64,000 nt of DNA from Streptomyces sp. L-9-10. GTDB lineage: Bacteria; Actinomycetota; Actinomycetes; Streptomycetales; Streptomycetaceae. The notes under the pieces were generated by a model, which worked only from the letters and a program-made list of their open reading frames with translations, searched no databases and was not told the origin of the DNA. Below, piece by piece: positions 57,115-64,000 of the stretch; position 1 is the first letter of the stretch; each line of letters opens with the position of its first letter. The DNA is taken from positions 51,008 through 115,007 of the forward strand of contig NZ_PHRF01000027.1 of the NCBI RefSeq assembly GCF_004151105.1, read 5' to 3'. Position numbers and translations under genes: made by a program.

Positions 57115-57163
57115 TTGACTGGCCGGTAGTTAACTGGCCCTCCCTCCCGGGGGTCAACTGGTC
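57115..57163 (-). promoter_or_regulatory. Three direct repeats and a possible promoter before the lipid-synthase operon
   Basis: On the minus strand, GACCAGTTGA, GGCCAGTTAA and GGCCAGTCAA occur in series (spacing 24 and 15 nt), 65-113 nt before the first PKS start. They overlap a possible promoter, TTGACC - 18 nt - TTAACT. They look like operator half-sites of an unidentified regulator. No regulator gene lies in the operon. Confidence 0.45.
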
Positions 57164-57450
57164 ACGCTGCGCAACGAGTTACGCGTAGCCGCTGCCCCAC
57201 ACACTGCGTAGTCGAAGAACCTCGCGAGGGGGCAGTAATCGGACGCCTTACCAGGACCGCAATCCGCGGATCATGTGCGTGATATCGACCTGTCATGCCC
57301 ATGAAATGCAGGATCTGTCTCCGGGTCATCGGCTGTGCCGCAGATCACAGTACCCGGGTCTCGCATTCTGTCACCCACGGGGCATGCCTACACGGCGTGA
57401 CAATGCCGCAGAAACGCTTCACCTGCCTCGGCGCCATGCCGTGGTGACGC

Positions 57451-57479
57451 TTGAGCAGGTGATAGATAAATCTTATAGT
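57451..57479 (+). promoter_or_regulatory. Strong sigma-70-like promoter
   Basis: TTGAGC, a 17-nt spacer and TATAGT, in an unusually AT-rich patch within the 711-nt divergent region. It reads toward the GT2 gene about 280 nt away, leaving a long leader. The rest of this intergenic stretch shows no convincing gene. Confidence 0.6.
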
Positions 57480-57522
57480 TGCCACCGCATCAGTGAACGC
57501 GGCGTGAACCGGAGGAAGAAGA

Positions 57523-57582
57523 GTGAGGAACGTTCCATCACAGCTCTTCCTGCCCATATGCCCGCCCGCCGCTGCCCGTTGA
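57523..57582 (+). CDS. Possible 19-residue leader peptide
   Basis: A GTG preceded by GGAGG at 7 nt opens a frame of 19 codons, MRNVPSQLFLPICPPAAAR, ending in TGA. It lies 44 nt downstream of the strong promoter and about 180 nt before the GT2 gene. Too short to judge by composition, so the evidence is only the ribosome site and position. It could be an attenuator peptide or chance. Confidence 0.3.
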   Translation: MRNVPSQLFLPICPPAAAR

Positions 57583-57688
57583 CGTAACAGATCCCCGCGC
57601 GCGTCCCCTCTTTCCGTGACAGCTCCGGAAAACGGTGCGGGCATGACCGGTTAACGCCCCCTCACGATCACGCACAGCACCGTATTCC

Positions 57689-57712
57689 AACGGTTTCCCC
57701 TCGCGAACCGTT
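57689..57712. promoter_or_regulatory. Inverted repeat before the GT2 gene
   Basis: AACGGTT and AACCGTT as a 7-bp inverted repeat with a 10-nt centre, about 50 nt before the start codon. Possible operator or small RNA hairpin; no regulator is known. Confidence 0.3.
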
Positions 57713-57761
57713 CTCTTTCGGTGACCATTCCTTCCCGCCCACCACGGGCATGCGGAGCGAG

Positions 57762-58754
57762 ATGACTCCCCCTCAGATTTCCGTCGTCGTACCGTGTTTC
57801 AACGAGAGCGAAGTACTCGCCGCCTTTCACACCACTCTGCTCGCCGCCCTCGAACCGACCCGGCAGACCTTTGAGATCTGCTATGTGGACGACGGCAGCG
57901 CGGACGGCACCAGAAGACACCTCAGCGAACTGGCGGCAGCGGACCCGCGCGTCCGATACACCTCCTTCAGCCGCAACTTCGGCAAGGAGGCGGCCATGCT
58001 CGCGGGACTGCGTATGTCCCGGGGAGACGCGGTCGTGCTCATGGACGCGGACCTCCAGCACCCCCCGGAGCTGGTGCCCCGCATGCTTGAGCTGCACCGA
58101 CACGGCTACGACCAGGTCGTGGCCCAGCGCGACCGCACGGGCGAGGGCGCCCTGCGCACCGCGCTCAGCAGGGTCTACTACCGGCTGGTGCGGCGCTGTA
58201 TGGACGTCCATGTCGTGGACGGGGCGGGCGATTTCAGACTGCTCTCGCGGCATGCGGTGAACAGCGTACTGTCCCTGCCGGAGAGCAACAGATTCTCCAA
58301 GGGAATCTTCTCCTGGATCGGCTTCGACACGGCGAGTTTCACCTACCGGAATGTCCAGCGCGCGGCCGGCACCTCCAAGTGGGGCGGCCGGAACCTGCTC
58401 AACTACGGCATCGACGGACTGCTCTCCTTCAACAGCCGCCCCCTGCGGCTCGCCATCCATACCGGTCTCTGGCTCTTTCTCTCCGCGCTCGTATACGCGC
58501 TGTGGATCATCGCGAATGTCGCCCTGAACGGTGTGGACGCGCCGGGCTATACGACGCTCATGACCGCCATCGTGGCGCTCAGCGGAATCCAGCTCGCCAC
58601 GCTCGGTGTCATCGGCGAATACGTCGGGCGGATTTACCACGAGGCGAAGCGCCGTCCGCACTATGTGGTCCGGGAAACGGATACGACCCGTACGTCCTTT
58701 CCGTCCGGTGCGCCGTCGGCGGTCTCCGTCGGACAAGCCCGTTCGGAGCGATAG
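57762..58754 (+). CDS. GT2 glycosyltransferase, polyprenyl-phosphate sugar transferase (GtrB/DPM1-like)
   Basis: A membrane-anchored family-2 glycosyltransferase (330 aa). The N-terminal catalytic domain opens with VVVPCFNES and has VDDGS, a [10 protein letters not shown] metal and donor motif and [11 protein letters not shown]. Two hydrophobic segments follow near residues 235-255 and 265-290. Such enzymes move a sugar from a nucleotide donor to polyprenyl phosphate on the inner face of the membrane. The likely user of that lipid-linked sugar is the membrane protein encoded next. I chose ATG 57762 because GGAG lies 4 nt before it; ATG 57750 is in frame but has no ribosome site. Confidence 0.9.
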   Translation: MTPPQISVVVPCFNESEVLAAFHTTLLAALEPTRQTFEICYVDDGSADGTRRHLSELAAADPRVRYTSFSRNFGKEAAMLAGLRMSRGDAVVLMDADLQHPPELVPRMLELHRHGYDQVVAQRDRTGEGALRTALSRVYYRLVRRCMDVHVVDGAGDFRLLSRHAVNSVLSLPESNRFSKGIFSWIGFDTASFTYRNVQRAAGTSKWGGRNLLNYGIDGLLSFNSRPLRLAIHTGLWLFLSALVYALWIIANVALNGVDAPGYTTLMTAIVALSGIQLATLGVIGEYVGRIYHEAKRRPHYVVRETDTTRTSFPSGAPSAVSVGQARSER

Positions 58755-58829
58755 GGAACCGGCGGCCGGACGCGTTCCCGCCGGACGCGGTCCAGCCGGA
58801 AACGGAACCTCCCCTTTCGAAAGGCAGTG

Positions 58830-60371
58830 GTGTACATGGCCGCGGGCGCGTCGAGCGTCATCATCCCGGAGCAGCCGGGCGGAAGACCCCGGCGGCGGCG
58901 GGGGAACGGCCGCGGGCCATCCGTACTCTCCGTACGCTCGTGGCCGGGATACGGCGTACTGGGCCTGCTGTCACTGCCACTGGGGCTTCTCGGGTCGGCG
59001 TTCTGGCTCGGCCGCCATGTCCGTCCCAGCGCGGACGAGTGGTGTTTCCTGCCCAGCGTGCGCGATCACGGCATCACGGGGCTGGTGGCGAAGTTCTACC
59101 TGACGGACAACGGACGGCTCGGGAACGGCCTGCTGGTCGGGGCGTACGCGAAGTTCGGGGTCGCGGGCCACCAGTGGTTCGGCCTGGTCAGCGGTGTGGT
59201 GGTGCTGGGGCTACTGTGGGCCGTGACCGCAGTGCTGCTGCGCCTGACGGGCCGGACGGCGCCGCGTGGCGTGCCGCTGTTCGTGGCGTCCATGGTGACG
59301 GTGGTGTTCCTCTTCGCGAGCCTCAACACGTACAAGGCGTTCTACTGGCCCGCCTCCTCCGTCTCGCACACCGTCGCACCGGTACTGGCGTGCGCCGCCG
59401 CCGTCCCCCTGCTGTGGGCCGGGTCGCGCCGGGGACGCGTCGCGGCGGCGGCCTGCGCGCTCGTCATGGGCGCCTTCCTCGGCACCCTCTCGGAGGAGAC
59501 GTCGGTCGTCGCGCTGGTCGTGCTCGTGGCCCTGCTGCTGCTCAACCACCGGATCCTCGTCCCTCGCGCACGGGCCCACGCGCGCGCCTGGTGCCTGGCC
59601 GGTGTGACCGGGATCGTGATCGGCACGCTGCTGCTGCTCACCTCCCCCGGATCGCGCAACCGGCGTGAGCGGTACGACGCCGGGACCGGCTCGATGTTCG
59701 CGCCCGAATCGCTCGCCGGCTCACTGGACGGCTTCCTGGACATCCTCGGGACCCTGTTCACCACCTGGTGGTATCTGGGCGCCCTCGCGGCCGGTGTGCT
59801 GCTGGCGCTGCTGACCGGGAACCGGAAAGGGCACGCGCCGGTACTGCTGCCGTACCGCCCGCTCCTCCTGCTGGGCGCGGGCACCGTCACATTCCTGGTC
59901 GCCGGATACGTCTGCACGGTCATCACGTACCCGCTCTTCGGACCGCATGTGGTGTTCGCGCACCGCACCTGGAACGACTATCTCCTGCTGTATGTCGTGC
60001 TTCTGGTGGGTGCCGGGGCGCTCCTGGGGCGGGCGTTGCGGGGACACGCGACGCGGGGGCGCGCGACGCGTACGGGCGCCGTCGCGACGGCCGCCGGAGC
60101 GGCGATGTGCGTCGCGGTGTGCGTCGCACTGGCCTTTCCGCTCGGCGAACTGGGCGAGAGCATGCGCGTACGGGCCGAGAAGTGGGACCACCAGGACCAC
60201 TGGCTGCGGGAGCGGGCGGCGCGGGGCGCGCGGGTCCTCCCGTACAAGCCGCTGTCCGTCAGCGGGATGGGGGAGCCGTTCGCGCACCGGGGCGGCAAGA
60301 CCTGGCCGGCCCGGTGTGTCGCCGACTACTACCACCTGAAGCGGATCACCCGCGCGGAGCGGCTTCCCTGA
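58830..60371 (+). CDS. Multi-pass membrane protein, probable GT-C-type or DUF6056-like glycosyltransferase
   Basis: A protein of about 513 aa with roughly ten hydrophobic segments and short polar loops. The first outer loop has an acidic ADEWCF motif and a DNGRLGNG motif, features of GT-C-like membrane transferases that use polyprenyl-linked sugars; I recall a similar layout in the DUF6056 family. Placed 75 nt after the GT2 gene on the same strand, it is the natural acceptor-side partner: GT2 loads the sugar, this protein transfers it outside to a wall or surface polymer. The polymer is unknown. GTG 58830 has AAAGG at 5 nt; ATG 58836 is nearly as good. Confidence 0.75.
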   Translation: MYMAAGASSVIIPEQPGGRPRRRRGNGRGPSVLSVRSWPGYGVLGLLSLPLGLLGSAFWLGRHVRPSADEWCFLPSVRDHGITGLVAKFYLTDNGRLGNGLLVGAYAKFGVAGHQWFGLVSGVVVLGLLWAVTAVLLRLTGRTAPRGVPLFVASMVTVVFLFASLNTYKAFYWPASSVSHTVAPVLACAAAVPLLWAGSRRGRVAAAACALVMGAFLGTLSEETSVVALVVLVALLLLNHRILVPRARAHARAWCLAGVTGIVIGTLLLLTSPGSRNRRERYDAGTGSMFAPESLAGSLDGFLDILGTLFTTWWYLGALAAGVLLALLTGNRKGHAPVLLPYRPLLLLGAGTVTFLVAGYVCTVITYPLFGPHVVFAHRTWNDYLLLYVVLLVGAGALLGRALRGHATRGRATRTGAVATAAGAAMCVAVCVALAFPLGELGESMRVRAEKWDHQDHWLRERAARGARVLPYKPLSVSGMGEPFAHRGGKTWPARCVADYYHLKRITRAERLP

Positions 60372-60456
60372 TCCCGCCGCCGTCACCGGCGCCTCCACAC
60401 GTGTTCTTGTGGGATGCTGACGTATCCGCACCTCCCCTTCTTCCCCCCGAGGCACT

Positions 60457-60765
60457 ATGCGCTGCGTCATCGCCCGCTTCCCCTTCGAACTGGTCAAGAG
60501 CGAGGTGCAGCAGGCGATGAAGGGCATCAAGCCGGAACCCATCACCGGTGAATCCGTGGTCATCGGCCGCCGTGCCTACCCCGTCAAGCAGGTGGGGGAA
60601 GTCATCACACGGCAGGACCGCCGCGATTTCACCTCCTTCGAGGTGACGAGGGCGCTGACCAGGCTCGGCTTCACCTGCCACGCCGTCCCGGCTCCCGTCG
60701 CGCCGGAGCCGCTCACCCCGCTCGAAACCGCGTCGGCGCTGCTCGGCCCCGGCGCACGGGACTGA
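60457..60765 (+). CDS. Small conserved-looking protein of unknown function (102 aa)
   Basis: I do not recognise the family. The protein starts MRCVIARFPFELVKSEV and has a basic middle with VVIGRRAYPVKQVGEV and a DRRDFTSFEV segment. A predicted mixed alpha/beta core is followed by a proline-rich, probably disordered tail. No membrane segment or signal peptide. ATG follows GAGG at 4 nt. It has its own leader after the membrane transferase. Codon use matches the neighbours, so it is likely real. Confidence 0.75.
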   Translation: MRCVIARFPFELVKSEVQQAMKGIKPEPITGESVVIGRRAYPVKQVGEVITRQDRRDFTSFEVTRALTRLGFTCHAVPAPVAPEPLTPLETASALLGPGARD

Positions 60766-60840
60766 TACGCGCCGGACGGGCCGCGGCCGGTGTTCCGTAC
60801 GCTCACTCAGGGCGGCGCCCGCGTAGTAGAGTCGGCGCCC

Positions 60841-61218
60841 ATGTCGAAGCCTGATCATCTGCTTGTTGACATCGCCACCACCGTGGAGTCCGAGCAAAGC
60901 AATCAGATGTCCCTCACCGTGGTCGTCCAGGGCGCCGTCATCACAGGACGGCTGGCGCCCGAAGTTGTGTGGAGGGAGCGGGTCGCCGAGGTCCTGGAGG
61001 ACTCCGAGCGACTGGGACCGTTCTCCGCCGTCTTCGGTCCGGCCGCCGCGAACGCCCGCTCATCGCACCCGGACGAGCCGCCCACCCATCTGCACTTCCA
61101 TGTCGCCCGGATCCTCCAGGGAAGTTTCGGGATCCCGGAGACCGGTGGCATGTACCGCATCGCCATCGGGGACGTGAACGCCTGGACGGTGGGAGACTTC
61201 AGCTACTCCGACGGCTGA
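60841..61218 (+). CDS. Small conserved-looking protein of unknown function (125 aa)
   Basis: I cannot assign a family. An acidic, soluble protein with a beta-rich segment SLTVVVQGAVITGRL, an exposed loop rich in Ser, Glu and Pro, and a second beta-rich half with LHFHVARILQGSFG and YRIAIGDVNAWTVGDF. No signal peptide or membrane segment. The start ATG is chosen because the frame before it has no family-like sequence. The ribosome site is weak. A strong terminator follows. Confidence 0.75.
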   Translation: MSKPDHLLVDIATTVESEQSNQMSLTVVVQGAVITGRLAPEVVWRERVAEVLEDSERLGPFSAVFGPAAANARSSHPDEPPTHLHFHVARILQGSFGIPETGGMYRIAIGDVNAWTVGDFSYSDG

Positions 61219-61256
61219 GGCCGTCCGCTCCCCCTCCGAACCCCCTTCGCACACCT

Positions 61257-61302
61257 CAGCGGAAGTGCCCCGGTACCAGTCGGTACCGGGGCACTTCCGC
61301 TG
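61257..61302. terminator. Bidirectional terminator, perfect 21-bp stem
   Basis: A perfect 21-bp inverted repeat around the 4-nt loop AGTC, between the plus-strand unknown gene and the minus-strand helicase, which converge here. There is no long T-run, as is common for Streptomyces terminators. Confidence 0.88.
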
Positions 61303-61317
61303 GGTTCCGCCCGTGGC

Positions 61318-62868
61318 TCAGGCGGCGCTGTTACGGGGCGACTGGCGCGGTGCGCCGCCGGTGCGCGCCGCGGAGCCGGCGGAGGAGGACCGGCGGCCCT
61401 GACCCGCGCGGCCACGGCCGCGGCCCTGGGAGGGGCCGCGCTTGGCCCGCTCGGTGACCGGCGCGGTGATGGTGACCGGAACCCCCGAGGGCGCCTGGGC
61501 GCCCGTGATGCGGCTCAGTTCGGCCTCGCCCGAGCGGACCTGGGCGGTCTGCGGCGTGATGCCCGCGTCGGCCATCAGCCGGCTCATCTCGCGCCGCTGG
61601 TTCGGCAGGACGAGCGTGACGACACTGCCGGACTCGCCGGCCCGTGCGGTGCGTCCGCCGCGGTGCAGATAGTCCTTGTGGTCGCTGGGCGGGTCGACGT
61701 TGACGACGAGGTCGAGGTTGTCGATGTGAATGCCGCGGGCCGCGACATTGGTGGCCACCAGCACCGTGACATGGCCCGTCTTGAACTGCGCGAGGGTGCG
61801 GGTGCGCTGGGGCTGGGACTTGCCGCCGTGCAGCGCGGCGGCGCGTACGCCGCTGTTCAGCAGGTGCTCGGTGAGCCGGTCGACGGCGTGCTTGGTGTCC
61901 AGGAACATCAGCACCCGGCCGTCGCGCGCCGCGATCTCGGTGGTGGTGGCGTACTTGTCGGCGCCGTGTACGTGGAGCACATGGTGCTCCATCGTGGTGA
62001 CCGCGCCCGCGGACGGGTCGACGGAGTGGACCACCGGGTCGTGGAGGTAGCGGCGGACCAGGAGGTCGACATTGCGGTCGAGGGTGGCGGAGAACAGCAG
62101 CCGCTGGCCCTCGGTGCGCACCTGGTCGAGCAGCGCGGTGACCTGCGGCATGAATCCCATGTCGGCCATCTGGTCGGCCTCGTCGAGCACTGTGATGGCG
62201 ACCCGGTCCAGCCGGCAGTCGCCGCGGTCGATGAGGTCCTTGAGCCGTCCCGGGGTGGCGACGACGATCTCCGTGCCACCGCGCAGCGCGCTGGACTGGC
62301 GGCCGATCGACATACCGCCGACGACCGTGGCCAGCCGCAGCTTCAGCGACCGGGCGTACGGGGTGAGCGCGTCGGTGACCTGCTGGGCCAGTTCCCGGGT
62401 GGGGACGAGGATCAGGGCGAGCGGCTGCTTGGGCTGGGCGCGCTGTCCGGCGGTACGGGCCAGCACCGCCAGGCCGAAGGCGAGGGTCTTGCCGGAGCCG
62501 GTACGTCCCCGGCCGAGAACGTCCCGGCCGGCCAGCGAGTTGGGCAGGGTGGCCGCCTGGATCGGGAACGGCTCGCTGACCCCCAGACCGCTGAGCGTCT
62601 TGAGCAGTTCGGACGGCATGTCCAGGTCGGCGAAGGCCGCGACCGCGGGCAGCGCCGGGGTGAGGGTGACGGGGAGGGCGAACTCGCCCTTCAGCGCGGC
62701 GGGGCGCCGCCCATGTCCGCCACCGGAACGGCCCGGGGCGCCGGAGCGCCCCTGGGAACCCGAACGGCTGGAGGAACCCGAGCCGAACCGGCCGCCCCGG
62801 CCGGAGCCGGCGGAGCCGCCCGTGCGGGTGCGGGAGTAACGGTCGTTCGTGCGTGCTGCGCGGTTCAT
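61318..62868 (-). CDS. DEAD-box ATP-dependent RNA helicase
   Basis: An RNA helicase of 516 aa that unwinds RNA duplexes using ATP, probably in ribosome assembly or mRNA remodelling in the cold. Motifs in order: Q motif region FPIQAATLP, GRTGSGKT, PTRELAQQ, TPGRL, DEAD in VLDEADQM, SAT, then VATNVAARGIHID and HRGGRTAR. Both ends are disordered and rich in Gly, Arg and Ser, an RNA-binding feature. ATG has AAAGG at 6 nt. It lies downstream of a cold-shock protein gene on the same strand, as I recall for SCO3731-SCO3732 in S. coelicolor. A terminator between the two suggests partly separate transcripts. Confidence 0.95.
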   Translation of the reverse strand: MNRAARTNDRYSRTRTGGSAGSGRGGRFGSGSSSRSGSQGRSGAPGRSGGGHGRRPAALKGEFALPVTLTPALPAVAAFADLDMPSELLKTLSGLGVSEPFPIQAATLPNSLAGRDVLGRGRTGSGKTLAFGLAVLARTAGQRAQPKQPLALILVPTRELAQQVTDALTPYARSLKLRLATVVGGMSIGRQSSALRGGTEIVVATPGRLKDLIDRGDCRLDRVAITVLDEADQMADMGFMPQVTALLDQVRTEGQRLLFSATLDRNVDLLVRRYLHDPVVHSVDPSAGAVTTMEHHVLHVHGADKYATTTEIAARDGRVLMFLDTKHAVDRLTEHLLNSGVRAAALHGGKSQPQRTRTLAQFKTGHVTVLVATNVAARGIHIDNLDLVVNVDPPSDHKDYLHRGGRTARAGESGSVVTLVLPNQRREMSRLMADAGITPQTAQVRSGEAELSRITGAQAPSGVPVTITAPVTERAKRGPSQGRGRGRAGQGRRSSSAGSAARTGGAPRQSPRNSAA

Positions 62869-63090
62869 TCAGAACCTTTCTCGATGGGCACGTATCGAGA
62901 ATTCTCGGCAGAAACACCGCACGAAGAATCGCAAGAACGAGCCGATTACATACAGAGACCAGAGCCGCGCCGGGGCGTAGAACAGCCGGAACCGTGCGTC
63001 GCGTTCCGCACACCATCAGGGCACGCGGAACAGGCTCTGTCGAAACGTGGAAGATTACGGGAAAACCACGTGAAAAATATAAAAACAACG

Positions 63091-63126
63091 AGCTGGGGCC
63101 CGCATTTCTAGGTGCGGACCCCAGCT
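63091..63126 (-). terminator. Rho-independent terminator of the cold-shock gene
   Basis: A 14-bp stem, AGCTGGGGCCCGCA / TGCGGACCCCAGCT with one G-U pair, 18 nt after the cold-shock stop. On the minus strand it is followed by a T-rich run (TTTTTATATTTTT) within a few bases. Confidence 0.85.
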
Positions 63127-63143
63127 ACGTCATGAATTCAGCG

Positions 63144-63347
63144 TCAGGCGGGAACGATGTTCTCCGCCTGCGGGCCCTTCTGGCCCTGCGTGACGTCGAA
63201 GTTCACCTTCTGGCCCTCCTGCAGCTCACGGAAGCCCTGGGCGGCGATGTTCGAGTAGTGGGCGAAGACGTCGGCGCCGCCGCCGTCCTGCTCGATGAAG
63301 CCGAAACCCTTTTCCGCGTTGAACCACTTGACGGTGCCACTGGCCAT
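63144..63347 (-). CDS. cspA: Cold-shock protein of the CspA family
   Basis: A 67-residue single cold-shock domain that binds single-stranded RNA and acts as an RNA chaperone. It begins [18 protein letters not shown], with RNA-binding motifs KGFGFI (RNP1) and DVFAHY (RNP2), and ends QAENIVPA. The ribosome site AAGGAG lies 6 nt before ATG. The leader upstream is long and contains hairpins, as is common for cold-shock genes. Confidence 0.96.
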   Translation of the reverse strand: MASGTVKWFNAEKGFGFIEQDGGGADVFAHYSNIAAQGFRELQEGQKVNFDVTQGQKGPQAENIVPA

Positions 63348-63377
63348 GTTGATCTCCTTCGGGGCATTTAGCCCGGA

Positions 63378-63396
63378 GGTCCGCACTGTGCGGACC
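63378..63396 (-). promoter_or_regulatory. Hairpin in the cold-shock leader
   Basis: An 8-bp inverted repeat, GGTCCGCA / TGCGGACC with a 3-nt loop, 31 nt before the start codon. The 12-mer GTGCGGACCCCA here recurs in the gene's terminator. The remaining leader (to about 63.6 kb) is less GC-rich and holds a further small hairpin near 63.45 kb. No gene is seen between 63.35 and 63.74 kb. Confidence 0.45.
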
Positions 63397-63741
63397 CCAC
63401 GTCGCCGCGATGATTACCCCGTCCGGAGAAAGCCCGGAAATACAAAAGCGCACCCACCGGCACATAAAGCCGGTAAGAGCACTTGAAGTCTTTGGGAACC
63501 ACAACTGCAACTGAGATCAACAGTAGCACGGCGCGAGCGGCCGGGTACGGCAGGCAATATCACTCCGTCCGCCGTGCCACAAATCTTCATCACGCATCAA
63601 GCCAATTTCTGCACCAGCGACCACAGATATTCAGGAGCCGTGGGCTCCGCCCCGGTCGGCCGGGGCGACCGTGCCCGTCGTCCGGGCCGGGGGGCGCCGG
63701 GACGCCTGGCGGGAAATCCGGTGACGCGTACCGTGGGACGC

Positions 63742-64000
63742 GTGTGCTGGAGTGCGACAGCCGATCTTGTGGTGGGCGCCGGTATCACCGTGGTCGGCGT
63801 GGCCTGTGTGTCTCGGGTACGCAGGGTCCGGGATCTGCCGCTCGCCGCGCTGCCGTTGCTGCTGGGGGCGCACCAGATCATCGAATCGGTCGTGTGGCGC
63901 TCCGGCGGCGGCGCGGGCCCTGCCACCCTCGCCTGGGTCGTGATCGCATTGCCGGTACTGGCGGTGTGGGTGCCGTTCGCCGTCCTGCTCGCCGCGCCGC
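63742..64000 (+). CDS. Small membrane protein starting CWSATADL (DUF6629-like), truncated by window end
   Basis: A reading frame from GTG 63742 that is open to the right edge (86 codons). It begins with the motif CWSATADLVVG, continues with a first membrane helix, a short basic loop (SRVRRVRDLP), a second hydrophobic stretch with LLLGAHQIIESVVW, and a third helix cut by the edge. I recall this CWSATAD/GAHQ pattern from a family of Streptomyces membrane proteins of unknown function (DUF6629). In-frame GTGs at 63721 and 63733 are alternative starts, but the family normally begins at Met-Cys-Trp-Ser. Confidence 0.75.
   Translation, partial: MCWSATADLVVGAGITVVGVACVSRVRRVRDLPLAALPLLLGAHQIIESVVWRSGGGAGPATLAWVVIALPVLAVWVPFAVLLAAP

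Noticed and set aside
57273..57587. 104-codon frame in the divergent intergenic region
   Set aside because: His/Cys/Arg-rich with no fold-like pattern and no ribosome site, and it overlaps the strong promoter and the better-supported short leader frame.
63597..63926. Minus-strand frame of 109 codons at the right end
   Set aside because: It is a shadow of the plus-strand CWSATADL membrane protein, which has helices and a family-like start.

Overview
The window is high-GC DNA with the codon bias of a streptomycete. Its right end carries a cold-shock protein next to a DEAD-box helicase, a pairing I know from Streptomyces chromosomes. Most of the window is secondary metabolism, in two adjacent biosynthetic blocks that meet at a strong bidirectional terminator near 41.0 kb.

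Block 1 (1-40.06 kb) is part of a polyene macrolide cluster. On the minus strand, a GDP-mannose 4,6-dehydratase (mycosamine pathway) precedes a 9544-residue, six-module type I PKS, which is followed by a second PKS that runs off the left edge. The module order is: DH+KR; KR; methylmalonyl AT with KR; KR; a KR with no catalytic residues; KR; then a module with DH and ER. This is the order of NysI followed by NysJ in nystatin-type synthases. It predicts the end of the polyene, the mycosamine-bearing hydroxyl, the branch methyl that later becomes a carboxyl, the hemiketal ketone and one saturated unit. Divergently on the plus strand lie a two-gene heterodimeric ABC exporter (NysH/NysG type), a metallophosphoesterase and a phosphopantetheinyl transferase (NysF type). 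A 16-bp site matching the PAS-LuxR (PimM/AmphRIV) operator consensus lies between the divergent genes. A second, 14/16 site lies upstream of the giant PKS.

A secreted SGNH esterase and a 16-bp-stem terminator separate Block 1 from Block 2.

Block 2 (41.0-57.05 kb, minus strand) is the least familiar part: six tightly packed genes for an iterative, PUFA-synthase-like lipid system. In order they encode a fused enoylreductase(PfaD-like)-KS-AT-ACP-ACP-KR protein, a KS-AT-DH-phosphopantetheinyl transferase protein, a discrete ACP, an alpha/beta hydrolase, a family-1 glycosyltransferase and an ABC exporter. Start/stop overlaps or a 4-nt gap link the first five. The set looks complete: assemble a reduced or polyunsaturated acyl chain, release it, glycosylate it, export it. 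I infer a glycolipid-type product; nothing in the sequence names it.

Block 3 (57-64 kb) holds a polyprenyl-phosphate-type GT2 enzyme with a multi-membrane partner, two small unassigned genes, a DEAD-box RNA helicase, a cold-shock protein and, at the edge, the start of a small membrane protein beginning with a CWSATADL motif.

The many long open frames opposite the PKS genes are GC-bias shadows and are not annotated.
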